Positions 16,575-24,968 of a stretch of DNA of 64,000 bases are shown here, one piece after another. Source of the DNA: Mesobacillus harenae (lineage in GTDB: Bacteria; Bacillota; Bacilli; Bacillales; Cytobacillaceae); the NCBI RefSeq assembly GCF_013343715.1, contig NZ_JABUNR010000020.1, positions 19,919 to 83,918 on the forward strand, read 5' to 3'. Positions within the stretch are counted from its first letter, which is position 1; each line of letters opens with the position of its first letter. The translations under genes were made by a program, and so were the position numbers. The notes below the pieces were generated by a model. The model had not been told where the DNA came from, made no database searches, and saw only the letters and a list, made by a program, of their open reading frames with translations.

Positions 16575-18680
16575 ATGAATGCTCTCTTATGGGTAAACTT
16601 AATTGCTTTTTTACTTGTAACCGCTTACGCCTTAAGCCTTTTTGTGTACGTGGTCAAAACAAGAATTGAATTCATCAAGCTTGGGAGAAAAGTGGAGTTT
16701 GAGAAAAAGCTTAAAGAGCGGCTCGAACGTGTTTGGGTAAATGTATTCGGGCAGAAAAAACTTTTAAAAGACAAGAAAAGCGGATTAATCCACGTTATGT
16801 TCTTTTATGGTTTTATTTTAGTTCAGTTTGGCGCGATTGACTTTATTTGGAAGGGCCTCAGTCCTGGCTCTCACCTTCCACTGGGACCGCTTTACGCTGG
16901 CTTTACATTCTTCCAGGAGATCGTTACCCTAACCATCCTGGTTGCTGTTGTATGGGCTTTTTACCGCCGCTACGTGGAAAAACTTGTACGACTTAAGCGA
17001 GGCTTTAAAAATGGACTAGTTCTTCTGTTTATTGGAGGACTCATGCTTTCTGTTCTTCTTGGGAACGGTATGGGCATGATCTGGCATGGCCATGAAGCAA
17101 CATGGACAGAGCCGGTTGCCTCAGCCATTGCTATCATTTTCTCGGGGATTGGAACGACCGCTTCGATTGTTATATTCTACATTTCATGGTGGATTCACTT
17201 ATTATTCCTGCTTGCTTTCTTGGTTTATGTACCGCAGTCCAAGCATGCGCATTTGATAGCCGGGCCTGCCAATACGTATTTTCAAGATGACAAAACCAAG
17301 CTGAAGAAGATTGATTTTGAAGACGAATCTCAGGAAAGCTTTGGTGTCGGTAAAATCGAAGACTTCGATCAGATTCAAATGATCGACTTCTATGCATGTG
17401 TGGAATGCGGACGCTGTACAAATATGTGTCCTGCGACAAACACAGGTAAAATGCTGTCACCAATGGACATCATTGTTAAGATGCGTGACCATCTCACTAA
17501 TCATGGTGCCGTCGTAACGTCCAAACAGCCATGGGTACCAACATTTGCTTTTTCCAATACAAAGGGAAATCAGCTTGCTCTTGCGGCTGCTGGCCAAGGT
17601 GCTGAAGAAGCAGCTGCTGCGGTTGAATATAGTCCAAGTTTAATCGGAGACGTGATTACCGAAGAAGAACTTTGGGCTTGTACAACTTGCCGTAACTGTG
17701 AAGATCAGTGTCCAGTTATGAACAAACACGTTGATAAGATTATCGACCTGCGCCGTTATCTGGTCCTTACAGAAGGTAAAATGGATCCGGATGCACAGCG
17801 TGCGATGACGAATATCGAACGCCAGGGCAATCCTTGGGGATTAAACCGCAAAGAGCGTGAAGACTGGCGCGACCAGCGTGACGATGTTCATGTTCCAACC
17901 ATTAAGGAAATGAAAAAATCCGGCGAAGAGTTTGAATACTTGTTCTGGGTTGGAGCAATGGGTTCTTATGATAACCGCAGCCAAAAAATCGCGTTATCAT
18001 TTGCCCGTCTGTTAAACGAAGCTGGCGTGAAATTTGCCATCCTTGGAAACAAGGAAAAGAACTCTGGAGATACTCCGCGTCGCCTAGGCAACGAATTCCT
18101 TTTCCAGGAGCTGGCAACAAAAAACATTGAAGAATTTGAAAAGAATGAAGTGAAAAAGATCGTTACGATCGACCCTCACGCATATAATATCTTTAAAAAT
18201 GAATATCCGGACTTTGGATTCGAAGCAGAAGTCTACCATCATACAGAGCTGCTTGCGGAGCTTGTCAGGGAAGGAAAGCTGACTCCAAGGTATGAGGTTA
18301 ACGAAACCATTACGTTCCATGACTCTTGTTATTTAGGGCGTTACAACGAGGTTTATGATCCTCCACGCGACATATTAAAATCCATCAAGGGTGTTACACT
18401 GCATGAAATCGAGCGGAATCGTGAAGATGCAATGTGCTGTGGTGCTGGTGGCGGACTAATGTGGATGGAAGAAGAAACGGGCCACAGAATCAACGTATCC
18501 CGGACAGAACAAGCTTTAGCTGTTAACCCAACTGTTATCAGTTCTGGCTGCCCATACTGCCTGACGATGCTCTCAGACGGAACGAAGGCGAAGGAAGTAG
18601 AAGAAACTGTTTCTACTTATGACGTTGCAGAATTGCTTGAAAAAGCTGTCATCGGTGAAAACAAGCAGCTTGTTTCATAA
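16575..18680 (+). CDS. fadF: FadF iron-sulfur electron-transfer reductase
   Basis: Predicted membrane-bound oxidoreductase that passes electrons from acyl-CoA dehydrogenases (through ETF) to the quinone pool during beta-oxidation. The N-terminal half has about five to six membrane segments (residues about 1-225). Two cluster motifs follow, CVECGRCTNMC (about 274) and CTTCRNCEDQC (about 369). The C-terminal half carries two cysteine-rich domains with SCYLGRYNEVYDPPR and CCGAGGGL (about 620). ATG 16575 gives 701 residues (705 in B. subtilis); AAAGGGG lies 11 bases upstream, while the ATG at 16554 lies ahead of that sequence. It heads the fatty-acid oxidation genes. Confidence 0.92.
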   Translation: MNALLWVNLIAFLLVTAYALSLFVYVVKTRIEFIKLGRKVEFEKKLKERLERVWVNVFGQKKLLKDKKSGLIHVMFFYGFILVQFGAIDFIWKGLSPGSHLPLGPLYAGFTFFQEIVTLTILVAVVWAFYRRYVEKLVRLKRGFKNGLVLLFIGGLMLSVLLGNGMGMIWHGHEATWTEPVASAIAIIFSGIGTTASIVIFYISWWIHLLFLLAFLVYVPQSKHAHLIAGPANTYFQDDKTKLKKIDFEDESQESFGVGKIEDFDQIQMIDFYACVECGRCTNMCPATNTGKMLSPMDIIVKMRDHLTNHGAVVTSKQPWVPTFAFSNTKGNQLALAAAGQGAEEAAAAVEYSPSLIGDVITEEELWACTTCRNCEDQCPVMNKHVDKIIDLRRYLVLTEGKMDPDAQRAMTNIERQGNPWGLNRKEREDWRDQRDDVHVPTIKEMKKSGEEFEYLFWVGAMGSYDNRSQKIALSFARLLNEAGVKFAILGNKEKNSGDTPRRLGNEFLFQELATKNIEEFEKNEVKKIVTIDPHAYNIFKNEYPDFGFEAEVYHHTELLAELVREGKLTPRYEVNETITFHDSCYLGRYNEVYDPPRDILKSIKGVTLHEIERNREDAMCCGAGGGLMWMEEETGHRINVSRTEQALAVNPTVISSGCPYCLTMLSDGTKAKEVEETVSTYDVAELLEKAVIGENKQLVS

Positions 18681-18710
18681 AAACTAAAAATTATCTTTGC
18701 TGAATCCATA

Positions 18711-18788
18711 GTAGAAGCTGAGGCACAGTTAAAATTCGCATAACTGCTTGAATTTTTTCAAAAGGTGTTTCAGCTTCTGCTTTTTTTC
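18711..18788 (+). terminator. Long-stem terminator after fadF
   Basis: GTAGAAGCTGAGGCAC (18711 on) pairs, with G-U pairs, with GTGTTTCAGCTTCTGC (18765-18780), then seven T residues. It suggests fadF and the thiolase operon are separate units. Confidence 0.6.
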
Positions 18789-18843
18789 GCAATAAAGCGT
18801 TTTCAATCTGCAGGGGAAATCCCTGTTTTCTTTCTGGATTTCA

Positions 18844-18862
18844 TCGAGCGAGCGTTCAGTCA
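18844..18862. promoter_or_regulatory. Candidate FadR-type operator before the thiolase gene
   Basis: Read on the reverse strand, TGACTGAACGCTCGCTCGA shares GACTGAA-y-GCTC-r-y-TC with the fadF operator region TTGACTGAATGCTCATTCAT. The match across 18 bases is about 13, and nearly all differences are transitions. No clear promoter was identified around it. Confidence 0.4.
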
Positions 18863-18923
18863 GTATGGTCCAAAAGGAAAATAACGCAGCGTTTCTAGGA
18901 TTAATTAAAAGGGAGTGGAACTT

Positions 18924-20114
18924 ATGGGGAAAACAGTTATTTTATCAGGTGCCAGAACACCGTTTGGGAAATTTGGCGGAGCTTTGGCGAGCTTAACAGC
19001 ATCACAGCTAGGCGGCATTGCTGTGAAAAGTTCACTTGAACGAGCGGGGGTAAGTTCTGAACAGGTTGATGAGCTCATAATGGGCAGTGTTCTCCAGGGC
19101 GGACAGGGTCAAATTCCGTCTCGCCAGGCTGCGAGAAATGCCGGCCTTCCTTGGGAAGTTAAAACAGAAACAATCAATAAGGTATGTGCTTCTGGGATGC
19201 GCAGTGTTACGCTTGCAGACCAGATTATTCGTGCAGGTGATGAAGAGGTAATTGTTGCCGGTGGAATGGAGTCTATGAGCAATGCACCATACCTAATGCC
19301 GAAAGCACGCTGGGGACTGCGCATGGGGGATTCAGCAGTTAAGGATCTAATGCTGCACGATGGCTTAAGCTGCAGCTTTACTGGTGCACATATGGGGACA
19401 TACGGAAATTCGGTTGCAAATGAGATGGAATTAAGCCGCGTAGATCAAGATCAGTGGGCTTATCGAAGCCACCAGCGTGCCGTTGCAGCGATAGAGTCAG
19501 GTAAACTAGCTGAGGAAATCGTTCCTGTAAACGTGCCCCAGCGAAAAGGTGACCCTATCGTTGTAGAGAATGATGAAGCACCACGCAAAGATACTACCAT
19601 CGAAAAGCTGACAAAGCTTGGATCTGTTTTTAACTCAGATGGAACCATCACAGCTGGAAATGCGCCGGGAGTAAATGACGGTGCGGCGGCGCTAGTGTTA
19701 ATGAGCGAAGAACGAGCCGAGCGGGAGGGGCGTACTCCAGAAGCACTTATTTTAGGACACACTGCGATCGCGGTTGAAGCGAAAGACTTCCCAAAAACAC
19801 CAGGCTTGGTCATCAACGAACTACTTAAGAAGACAGGAAAGACGCTTGAAGAAATCGACTTATTTGAAATTAATGAGGCGTTTGCCGCTGTAGCATTAGC
19901 AAGCGGAAAAATTGCAAACATTGATCCTGAAAAAGTGAACGTGAACGGCGGTGCAGTTGCCCTCGGCCATCCAATCGGAGCCAGCGGAGCGAGAATTATC
20001 ATAACACTCATGCATGAACTAAAGCGGCGCGGCGGCGGAATTGGCATTGCGGCCATCTGCAGCGGAGGCGGGCAAGGCGACGCCATCATGATCGAAGTAC
20101 CAAGAAAAGCGTAA
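18924..20114 (+). CDS. Acetyl-CoA C-acyltransferase (thiolase)
   Basis: A thiolase of 396 residues that cleaves 3-ketoacyl-CoA in beta-oxidation, or condenses acetyl-CoA. The acylated nucleophile is in INKVCASGMRS (Cys about 88), the catalytic His in GHPIGASGAR (about 350) and the second Cys in CSGGGQGDA (about 380). ATG 18924 is chosen with AAAGGGAG 9 bases upstream; the GTG at 18915 overlaps that sequence. It resembles MmgA/AtoB, but paralogues cannot be separated by eye, so no symbol is given. It is first in an apparent four-gene operon. Confidence 0.9.
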   Translation: MGKTVILSGARTPFGKFGGALASLTASQLGGIAVKSSLERAGVSSEQVDELIMGSVLQGGQGQIPSRQAARNAGLPWEVKTETINKVCASGMRSVTLADQIIRAGDEEVIVAGGMESMSNAPYLMPKARWGLRMGDSAVKDLMLHDGLSCSFTGAHMGTYGNSVANEMELSRVDQDQWAYRSHQRAVAAIESGKLAEEIVPVNVPQRKGDPIVVENDEAPRKDTTIEKLTKLGSVFNSDGTITAGNAPGVNDGAAALVLMSEERAEREGRTPEALILGHTAIAVEAKDFPKTPGLVINELLKKTGKTLEEIDLFEINEAFAAVALASGKIANIDPEKVNVNGGAVALGHPIGASGARIIITLMHELKRRGGGIGIAAICSGGGQGDAIMIEVPRKA

Positions 20115-20177
20115 GCAGACTGCTATAGAGACCAACTAACTAGTTTCATAGTTTCACTGAATAAAGGGGGAATAGTC

Positions 20178-21029
20178 ATGAAGGTTGAGAAAATTATGGT
20201 CATTGGAGCTGGGCAGATGGGTTCAGGTATTGCCCAAGTATGTGCTCAGGCAGGCTTCCAAGTTATTTTGAACGACCTAAAACCCGAGTTTGTTGAGCGT
20301 GGACTTGGGGTGATCAGAAAGAATTTGGCCCGCCAGGTGGATAAAGGGCGGATGACGGCGGAAGAGCTTGAAAATGTGCTATCCCGAGTTGAAACTTCAA
20401 CAGATATTCAAAGTGCAAGCTCAGTGGACCTGGTAATTGAAGCGGCTGTGGAAAACATGGAGATCAAGTCTAAGCTGTTCAGTCAGCTTGATGAAATTGC
20501 TGCAGAGCATACCATTCTCGCGACAAATACTTCATCCCTGCCAATCACAGAAATAGCAGCAGCAACAAAGCGTCCGGAGAAAGTAATAGGGATGCACTTT
20601 ATGAATCCGGTGCCAGTTATGAAGCTTGTTGAAATTATCCGCGGCCTGGCAACAGCAGATGAAACATACGAGACGATTCAGGAAATCACCAAGGCGTTAA
20701 ATAAAGTCCCTGTAGAAGTAAATGATTTTCCAGGTTTCGTCTCGAACCGTATCTTAATGCCAATGATTAATGAAGCGATCTATACCCTTTATGAGGGCGT
20801 TGCTTCCAAGGAAGCGATTGATGATGTAATGAAGCTAGGAATGAATCATCCAATGGGGCCATTAACCCTTGCTGACTTTATTGGACTTGATACATGTCTA
20901 TACATTATGGAAACGCTGCATGAAGGTTTTGGGGACACAAAGTACCGGCCTTGCCCGCTTTTGCGAAAATATGTAAGGGCAGGCTGGTTAGGGAAGAAAA
21001 CAGGACGCGGATTCTATGTTTATGAGTAA
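20178..21029 (+). CDS. mmgB: 3-hydroxybutyryl-CoA dehydrogenase
   Basis: An NAD-dependent 3-hydroxyacyl-CoA dehydrogenase of 283 residues. The nucleotide-binding loop is GAGQMGSGIAQ (about 9-19). The catalytic His is in GMHFMNPVPVMKLVE (about 137-151), and PGFVSNR with NHPMGPLTLADFIGLD marks the C-terminal domain. It catalyses the step before the thiolase encoded 63 bases upstream. A match to B. subtilis MmgB is likely. Confidence 0.9.
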   Translation: MKVEKIMVIGAGQMGSGIAQVCAQAGFQVILNDLKPEFVERGLGVIRKNLARQVDKGRMTAEELENVLSRVETSTDIQSASSVDLVIEAAVENMEIKSKLFSQLDEIAAEHTILATNTSSLPITEIAAATKRPEKVIGMHFMNPVPVMKLVEIIRGLATADETYETIQEITKALNKVPVEVNDFPGFVSNRILMPMINEAIYTLYEGVASKEAIDDVMKLGMNHPMGPLTLADFIGLDTCLYIMETLHEGFGDTKYRPCPLLRKYVRAGWLGKKTGRGFYVYE

Positions 21030-21067
21030 TTTACAATAACCCAAACCCATGTCTGGGAGGAAATCAT

Positions 21068-22198
21068 ATGGACCTGAGATTTACAGAAGAGCAAAACATG
21101 ATGAGGAAGATGGTTCGCGATTTTGCGGATACAGAGATTGCCCCCTTTGTTGAAAAAATGGAGCAAGGGGAATTTCCGCGAGAGGTTCTTAAAAAAATGG
21201 GAGAGCTCGGGTTAATGGGAATCCCCATACCAGAAGAATATGGCGGAGCGGAGATGGACTTTATTTCCTACATTATTGCTATACATGAGCTCTCCAAGGT
21301 AAGTGCTACGGTTGGGGTTATTCTTTCGGTACATACGTCTGTAGGTACCAGTCCGATTCTTTATTTCGGAACGGAGGAGCAAAAGCAAAAGTATGTCCCA
21401 AAACTGGCTTCTGGGGAATATTTGGGGGCCTTCTGTCTGACTGAGCCAAGCGCAGGATCTGATGCAGGAAGCTTGAAAACAAGAGCTGTAAAAGACGGAG
21501 ACCATTACATCCTTAATGGATCAAAGGTATTTATCACAAATGGTGGAGAAGCAGATACATATATTGTGTTTGCCAGCACAAGTCCAGAACTAGGCAGTAA
21601 AGGGATCTCCGCCTTTATCGTTGAAAAAAACACAACCGGTTTCTTCGTTGGAAAAGATGAGCGAAAAATGGGACTCCACGGTTCGCGAACGGTCCAGCTA
21701 ACATTCGAAGATATGCGAGTCCCAGCAGAAAACCTGCTTGGTAAGGAAAACGAAGGCTTTAAAGTAGCTTTGGCAAACCTTGATGTTGGCCGAATCGGTA
21801 TTGCAGCACAGGCGCTTGGAATTGCAGAAGCAGCCCTTGAAGTAGCTACTGCTTATGCCAAGGAACGCCGCCAGTTTGGAAAACCGATTGCTGCACAGCA
21901 GGGCATTGGCTTTAAACTTGCAGATATGGCAACTGCAGTCGAGGCGTCAAAGCTCTTGATCTACCGTGCTGCCGAGCTGCGGGCAAAAGGGGAACGTTGT
22001 GGAAAAGAAGCATCTATGGCTAAATTATATGCCTCTAAAACAGCGGTAGATGTGGCAACAGAGGCCATCCAGATTTTTGGCGGGTACGGCTATACAGAGG
22101 ATTACCCTGTTGAACGATATTTCCGCGATGCAAAAATCACGGAAATTTATGAAGGTACAAGCGAGATTCAAAAAATTGTTATAAGCAAACAACTTTAA
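21068..22198 (+). CDS. Acyl-CoA dehydrogenase (short/medium-chain type)
   Basis: A FAD-dependent acyl-CoA dehydrogenase of 376 residues. The signature CLTEPSAGSDAG (about 118-129) binds flavin. IFGGYGYTEDYPVERYFRDAKI, in pieces, marks the C-terminal helices, and the catalytic base is the Glu of YEGTSEIQ (about 361-368). GGAGG precedes ATG 21068. It is about 60 percent similar by eye to the next gene, so the two are paralogues from duplication. It is MmgC/AcdA-like, feeding electrons to ETF and FadF. Confidence 0.9.
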   Translation: MDLRFTEEQNMMRKMVRDFADTEIAPFVEKMEQGEFPREVLKKMGELGLMGIPIPEEYGGAEMDFISYIIAIHELSKVSATVGVILSVHTSVGTSPILYFGTEEQKQKYVPKLASGEYLGAFCLTEPSAGSDAGSLKTRAVKDGDHYILNGSKVFITNGGEADTYIVFASTSPELGSKGISAFIVEKNTTGFFVGKDERKMGLHGSRTVQLTFEDMRVPAENLLGKENEGFKVALANLDVGRIGIAAQALGIAEAALEVATAYAKERRQFGKPIAAQQGIGFKLADMATAVEASKLLIYRAAELRAKGERCGKEASMAKLYASKTAVDVATEAIQIFGGYGYTEDYPVERYFRDAKITEIYEGTSEIQKIVISKQL

Positions 22199-22223
22199 AG
22201 ATAGAGAGATGGAGGATATAAAA

Positions 22224-23363
22224 ATGAATTTCCGATTAAGTGAAGAACATGAAATGATTCGTAAAATGGTTAGAGACTTTGCTAGACAAGAAGTAGCACC
22301 GACAGCTGCTGAAAGAGACGAGGAAGAACGGTTTGACCGTGAAATTTTTGATAAGATGGCAGAGCTTGGTTTAACAGGGATTCCATGGCCGGAAGAGTAC
22401 GGTGGAATTGGCAGTGATTACTTAGCTTACTGTATTGCAATCGAAGAGCTGTCCCGCGTATGTGCATCTGTAGGCGTAACCCTTTCAGCTCACACCTCGT
22501 TAGCAGGATGGCCCATCTTTAAGTTTGGTTCTGAGGAGCAAAAACAGAAATATTTAAAGCCAATGGCACTCGGAGAGAAAATTGGTGCATACGGTCTAAC
22601 TGAACCAGGAAGCGGTTCAGATGCTGGCGGAATGAGAACCAATGCCAAGCTTGTTGGTGATGAGTATGTATTGAATGGCTCAAAAATCTTCATTACAAAC
22701 GGAGGCATTGCCGATACTTATGTTGTTTTTGCACTAACTGACCCTGAGAATAAGCATAAAGGCACAACAGCCTTCATCATCGAAAAAGATTTCCCAGGAT
22801 TCTCTGTTGGAAAGAAAGAAAAAAAATTAGGGATTCGTTCATCACCTACGACTGAAATTATTTTTGAAGACTGCCGTGTGCCCAAGGAAAATGTGCTTGG
22901 CAATGTAGGAGATGGCTTTAAAATTGCCATGATGACTCTTGACGGCGGAAGAAATGGAATTGCTGCTCAGGCAGTGGGGATTGCACAAGGAGCCCTGGAT
23001 GCGTCTACGGATTATGCAAAAGAACGCCATCAATTTGGTAAGCCAATTGCATCTCAACAAGGAATTGGCTTTAAGCTTGCCGATATGGCAACAAGCATTG
23101 AAGCTTCAAGATTATTAACCTATCAGGCAGCATGGCTTGAATCAGAAGGCCTTCCATATGGCAAAGAGTCTGCCATGTCTAAGTTATTAGCAGGCGATAC
23201 AGCCATGAAGGTTACTACAGAAGCAGTGCAAATTTTCGGAGGCTATGGCTACACAAAGGATTACCCGGTTGAAAGATTTATGCGTGACGCTAAAATCACC
23301 CAAATCTACGAAGGCACACAAGAAATCCAGCGCCTAGTCATCTCAAGAATGCTAACGAAATAG
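22224..23363 (+). CDS. acdA: Acyl-CoA dehydrogenase, second paralogue
   Basis: A 379-residue acyl-CoA dehydrogenase, equal in length to B. subtilis AcdA, which sits between fadF and rpoE as here. The signature GLTEPGSGSDAGG (about 119-131) and catalytic Glu in YEGTQEIQ (about 364-371) are intact. ATG 22224 is used: GGAGG lies 9 bases upstream, while the ATG at 22209 overlaps it. Its stop TAG is followed at once by the AAAAGCGGAGCC repeat, with no ordinary terminator. Confidence 0.85.
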   Translation: MNFRLSEEHEMIRKMVRDFARQEVAPTAAERDEEERFDREIFDKMAELGLTGIPWPEEYGGIGSDYLAYCIAIEELSRVCASVGVTLSAHTSLAGWPIFKFGSEEQKQKYLKPMALGEKIGAYGLTEPGSGSDAGGMRTNAKLVGDEYVLNGSKIFITNGGIADTYVVFALTDPENKHKGTTAFIIEKDFPGFSVGKKEKKLGIRSSPTTEIIFEDCRVPKENVLGNVGDGFKIAMMTLDGGRNGIAAQAVGIAQGALDASTDYAKERHQFGKPIASQQGIGFKLADMATSIEASRLLTYQAAWLESEGLPYGKESAMSKLLAGDTAMKVTTEAVQIFGGYGYTKDYPVERFMRDAKITQIYEGTQEIQRLVISRMLTK

Positions 23364-23830
23364 AAAAGCGGAGCCGACTCGGAACAAGCACAGCTTGTTC
23401 CTGCGGAGCCTATTCTCTTAGAAGCTTCCCCTAGTGTCCAGAAACGAGCAAACTGGAGGCTCCGACAAAGAAGCGCTCTTTGCTTCTGTCGGAGGAGCTG
23501 AAGTTTGCCGAGTTTCTAGGAGGCGAAGCTGGACAAATAGAAAAGCGGAAGCGACTCGAGGAGCTAGGCGCTGAAGCTAGACAAATAGAAAAGCGGAGCC
23601 GACTGTCCAGGGGTGACAGGCATAAGACGAGCGCTGACAGAAGGCGATCTTTGCCTTCCGAAGCGATTGGCTTATGACCCCGAGCCCCTAGGAGGCGAAG
23701 CTGGACAAAGAAAAGCGGAGCCGACTCGGAACAAGCACAGCTTGTTCCTGCGGAGCATATTCTCTTAGAAGCTTCCCTTAGTGTCCAGAAACGAGCAAAC
23801 TGGAGGCGCTGCAAGCGAGCGAATCTAAGA
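23362..23830 (+). repeat. Stop-codon-type modular repeat cluster
   Basis: Starts directly on the acdA stop. Four segments each begin with A(G)AAAAGCGGA and three of the junctions end AAGCTGGACAAA or AAGCTAGACAAA. The first and last carry an inner module with AACAAGCACAGCTTGTTCC and CCAGAAACGAGCAAACTGG. The second is a minimal copy of about 48 bp. The third holds a GGGTGACAGGCATAAGACG module. Confidence 0.85.
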
Positions 23831-23916
23831 GAGTATTATTAATATTGAGCTCTAATAGAATCTTTATGGCTCTTTGTTAAAAGATTGTTGTTTTTGTATT
23901 AGTTGTGAAACCAAAA

Positions 23917-24162
23917 GTTGATTGGAGCGGTAGCTGCGAGACTCCTCGAAACTCCTCATTATGCTATAGCATAATTTCGTGCGATGTAAATTCACGGATG
24001 CTTTCCTTGTGCTATCGCGTTTCCTTCGTGCGTGGGCTTACTCGAGGAAGTTCTTCAATGTCCTGCAGGATCAGCGGACAGGCGAGACCCCGCAGGCGCC
24101 AATGCGCCGAGGAGGCTCACCGCCCGCCCTGCGGAAAGCGAGCATCTAAAGCGGAAATCAAC
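23917..24162 (+). repeat. GC-rich TIR element, long form, copy 3
   Basis: Begins GTTGATTGGAGCGG and ends GCGGAAATCAAC. Like the 4.9-kb copy it has the extra module from GACTCCTCGAAACTCCTC to about CCTTCGTGCGTG, then the core GGACAGGCGAGACCCCGCAG and GAGGAGGCTCACCGCCCGCC. Confidence 0.85.
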
Positions 24163-24246
24163 TACTGCATTTTTAAATAACAATAAAGATTACGAAAACA
24201 GACTTTATTCAAGATGTGTGAATAAACATGGCCTGGTGCTGTTGCT

Positions 24247-24282
24247 AGAATGTAAAACAGCCTCTAAACTGTTTTACATTCT
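24247..24282. repeat. Perfect 14-bp inverted repeat before the TetR gene
   Basis: AGAATGTAAAACAG (24247-24260), an 8-nt spacer, CTGTTTTACATTCT (24269-24282). Imperfect pairing continues outward about 16 bases each side. No T run follows. It lies 40 bases before the TetR-family start and may be an operator, a leader hairpin or a transposon relic. Confidence 0.7.
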
Positions 24283-24322
24283 GGCAGGGTGCCCGGGCTA
24301 AGCAAGGCGGTAGGAGAAGATC

Positions 24323-24946
24323 ATGAAAAAACGTGAAGTGCAGGCGTCAGTTAAGGATGAGCGCCTCGTTAATAAGCGGCGCAATCAGATGATCAAAGGT
24401 GCTGTGAACCTTTTTAAAGAAAAAGGCTTTCATAGGACGACGACAAGAGAGATTGCAAGGGCTGCAGGCTTTAGTATCGGAACCTTATATGAGTATATCC
24501 GGACAAAGGAAGATGTTTTATACCTCGTCTGTGACAGCATTTATGATCAGGTTCGGGAACGGGTTCAAAAGGAGCTTCCCAACCAGGGAACCCTTGAAAG
24601 CCTTAAGCTGGCTATCGCTTATTACTTCAGGGTTATGGATGAAATGCAGGATGAGGTGCTTGTCATGTACCAGGAGGCAAAATCCCTGTCCAAGGATGCT
24701 CTTCCATATGTGCTGAAAAAGGAACTAGAAATGGTTGCTATTTTAGAAGAAGTAATCCAGAGATGTGTCGATAATGGCGAATTAGATTTAAATGAAAGAG
24801 AACTAAAGCTAATGGCCCATAATATTTACGTCCAAGGTCAAATGTGGGGATTCCGCCGTTGGGCGCTCCAAAAAATATATTCACTTGAAGAATACATCGA
24901 GCTTCAGACAGCATTGCTTTTTAAGGGGATAAAGGGACCTGAATGA
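24323..24946 (+). CDS. TetR/AcrR family regulator next to icmF
   Basis: A 207-residue TetR-type repressor. The N-terminal helix-turn-helix (about 22-68) reads INLFKEKGFHRTTTREIA-like, with GFSIGTLYEYIRTKEDVLY. The C-terminal ligand domain is helical and ends near residue 200. TAGGAGAAG precedes the ATG. It stands 22 bases before icmF on the same strand, so it probably controls its own operon. The ligand is likely an acyl-CoA. It resembles FadR-type regulators, but B. subtilis fadR lies elsewhere, so the symbol is withheld. Confidence 0.85.
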   Translation: MKKREVQASVKDERLVNKRRNQMIKGAVNLFKEKGFHRTTTREIARAAGFSIGTLYEYIRTKEDVLYLVCDSIYDQVRERVQKELPNQGTLESLKLAIAYYFRVMDEMQDEVLVMYQEAKSLSKDALPYVLKKELEMVAILEEVIQRCVDNGELDLNERELKLMAHNIYVQGQMWGFRRWALQKIYSLEEYIELQTALLFKGIKGPE

Positions 24947-24968
24947 AATAGGAACAGGAGGAACCAAA

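Noticed and set aside
19460..20089. 209-codon reverse-strand frame over the thiolase gene
   Set aside because: It is a shadow of the GC-rich third-position pattern of the thiolase gene, which has all catalytic motifs.
23431..23814. 127-codon reverse-strand frame in the repeat cluster
   Set aside because: It lies wholly inside repeat modules, which are structured DNA, and no family resemblance was seen.
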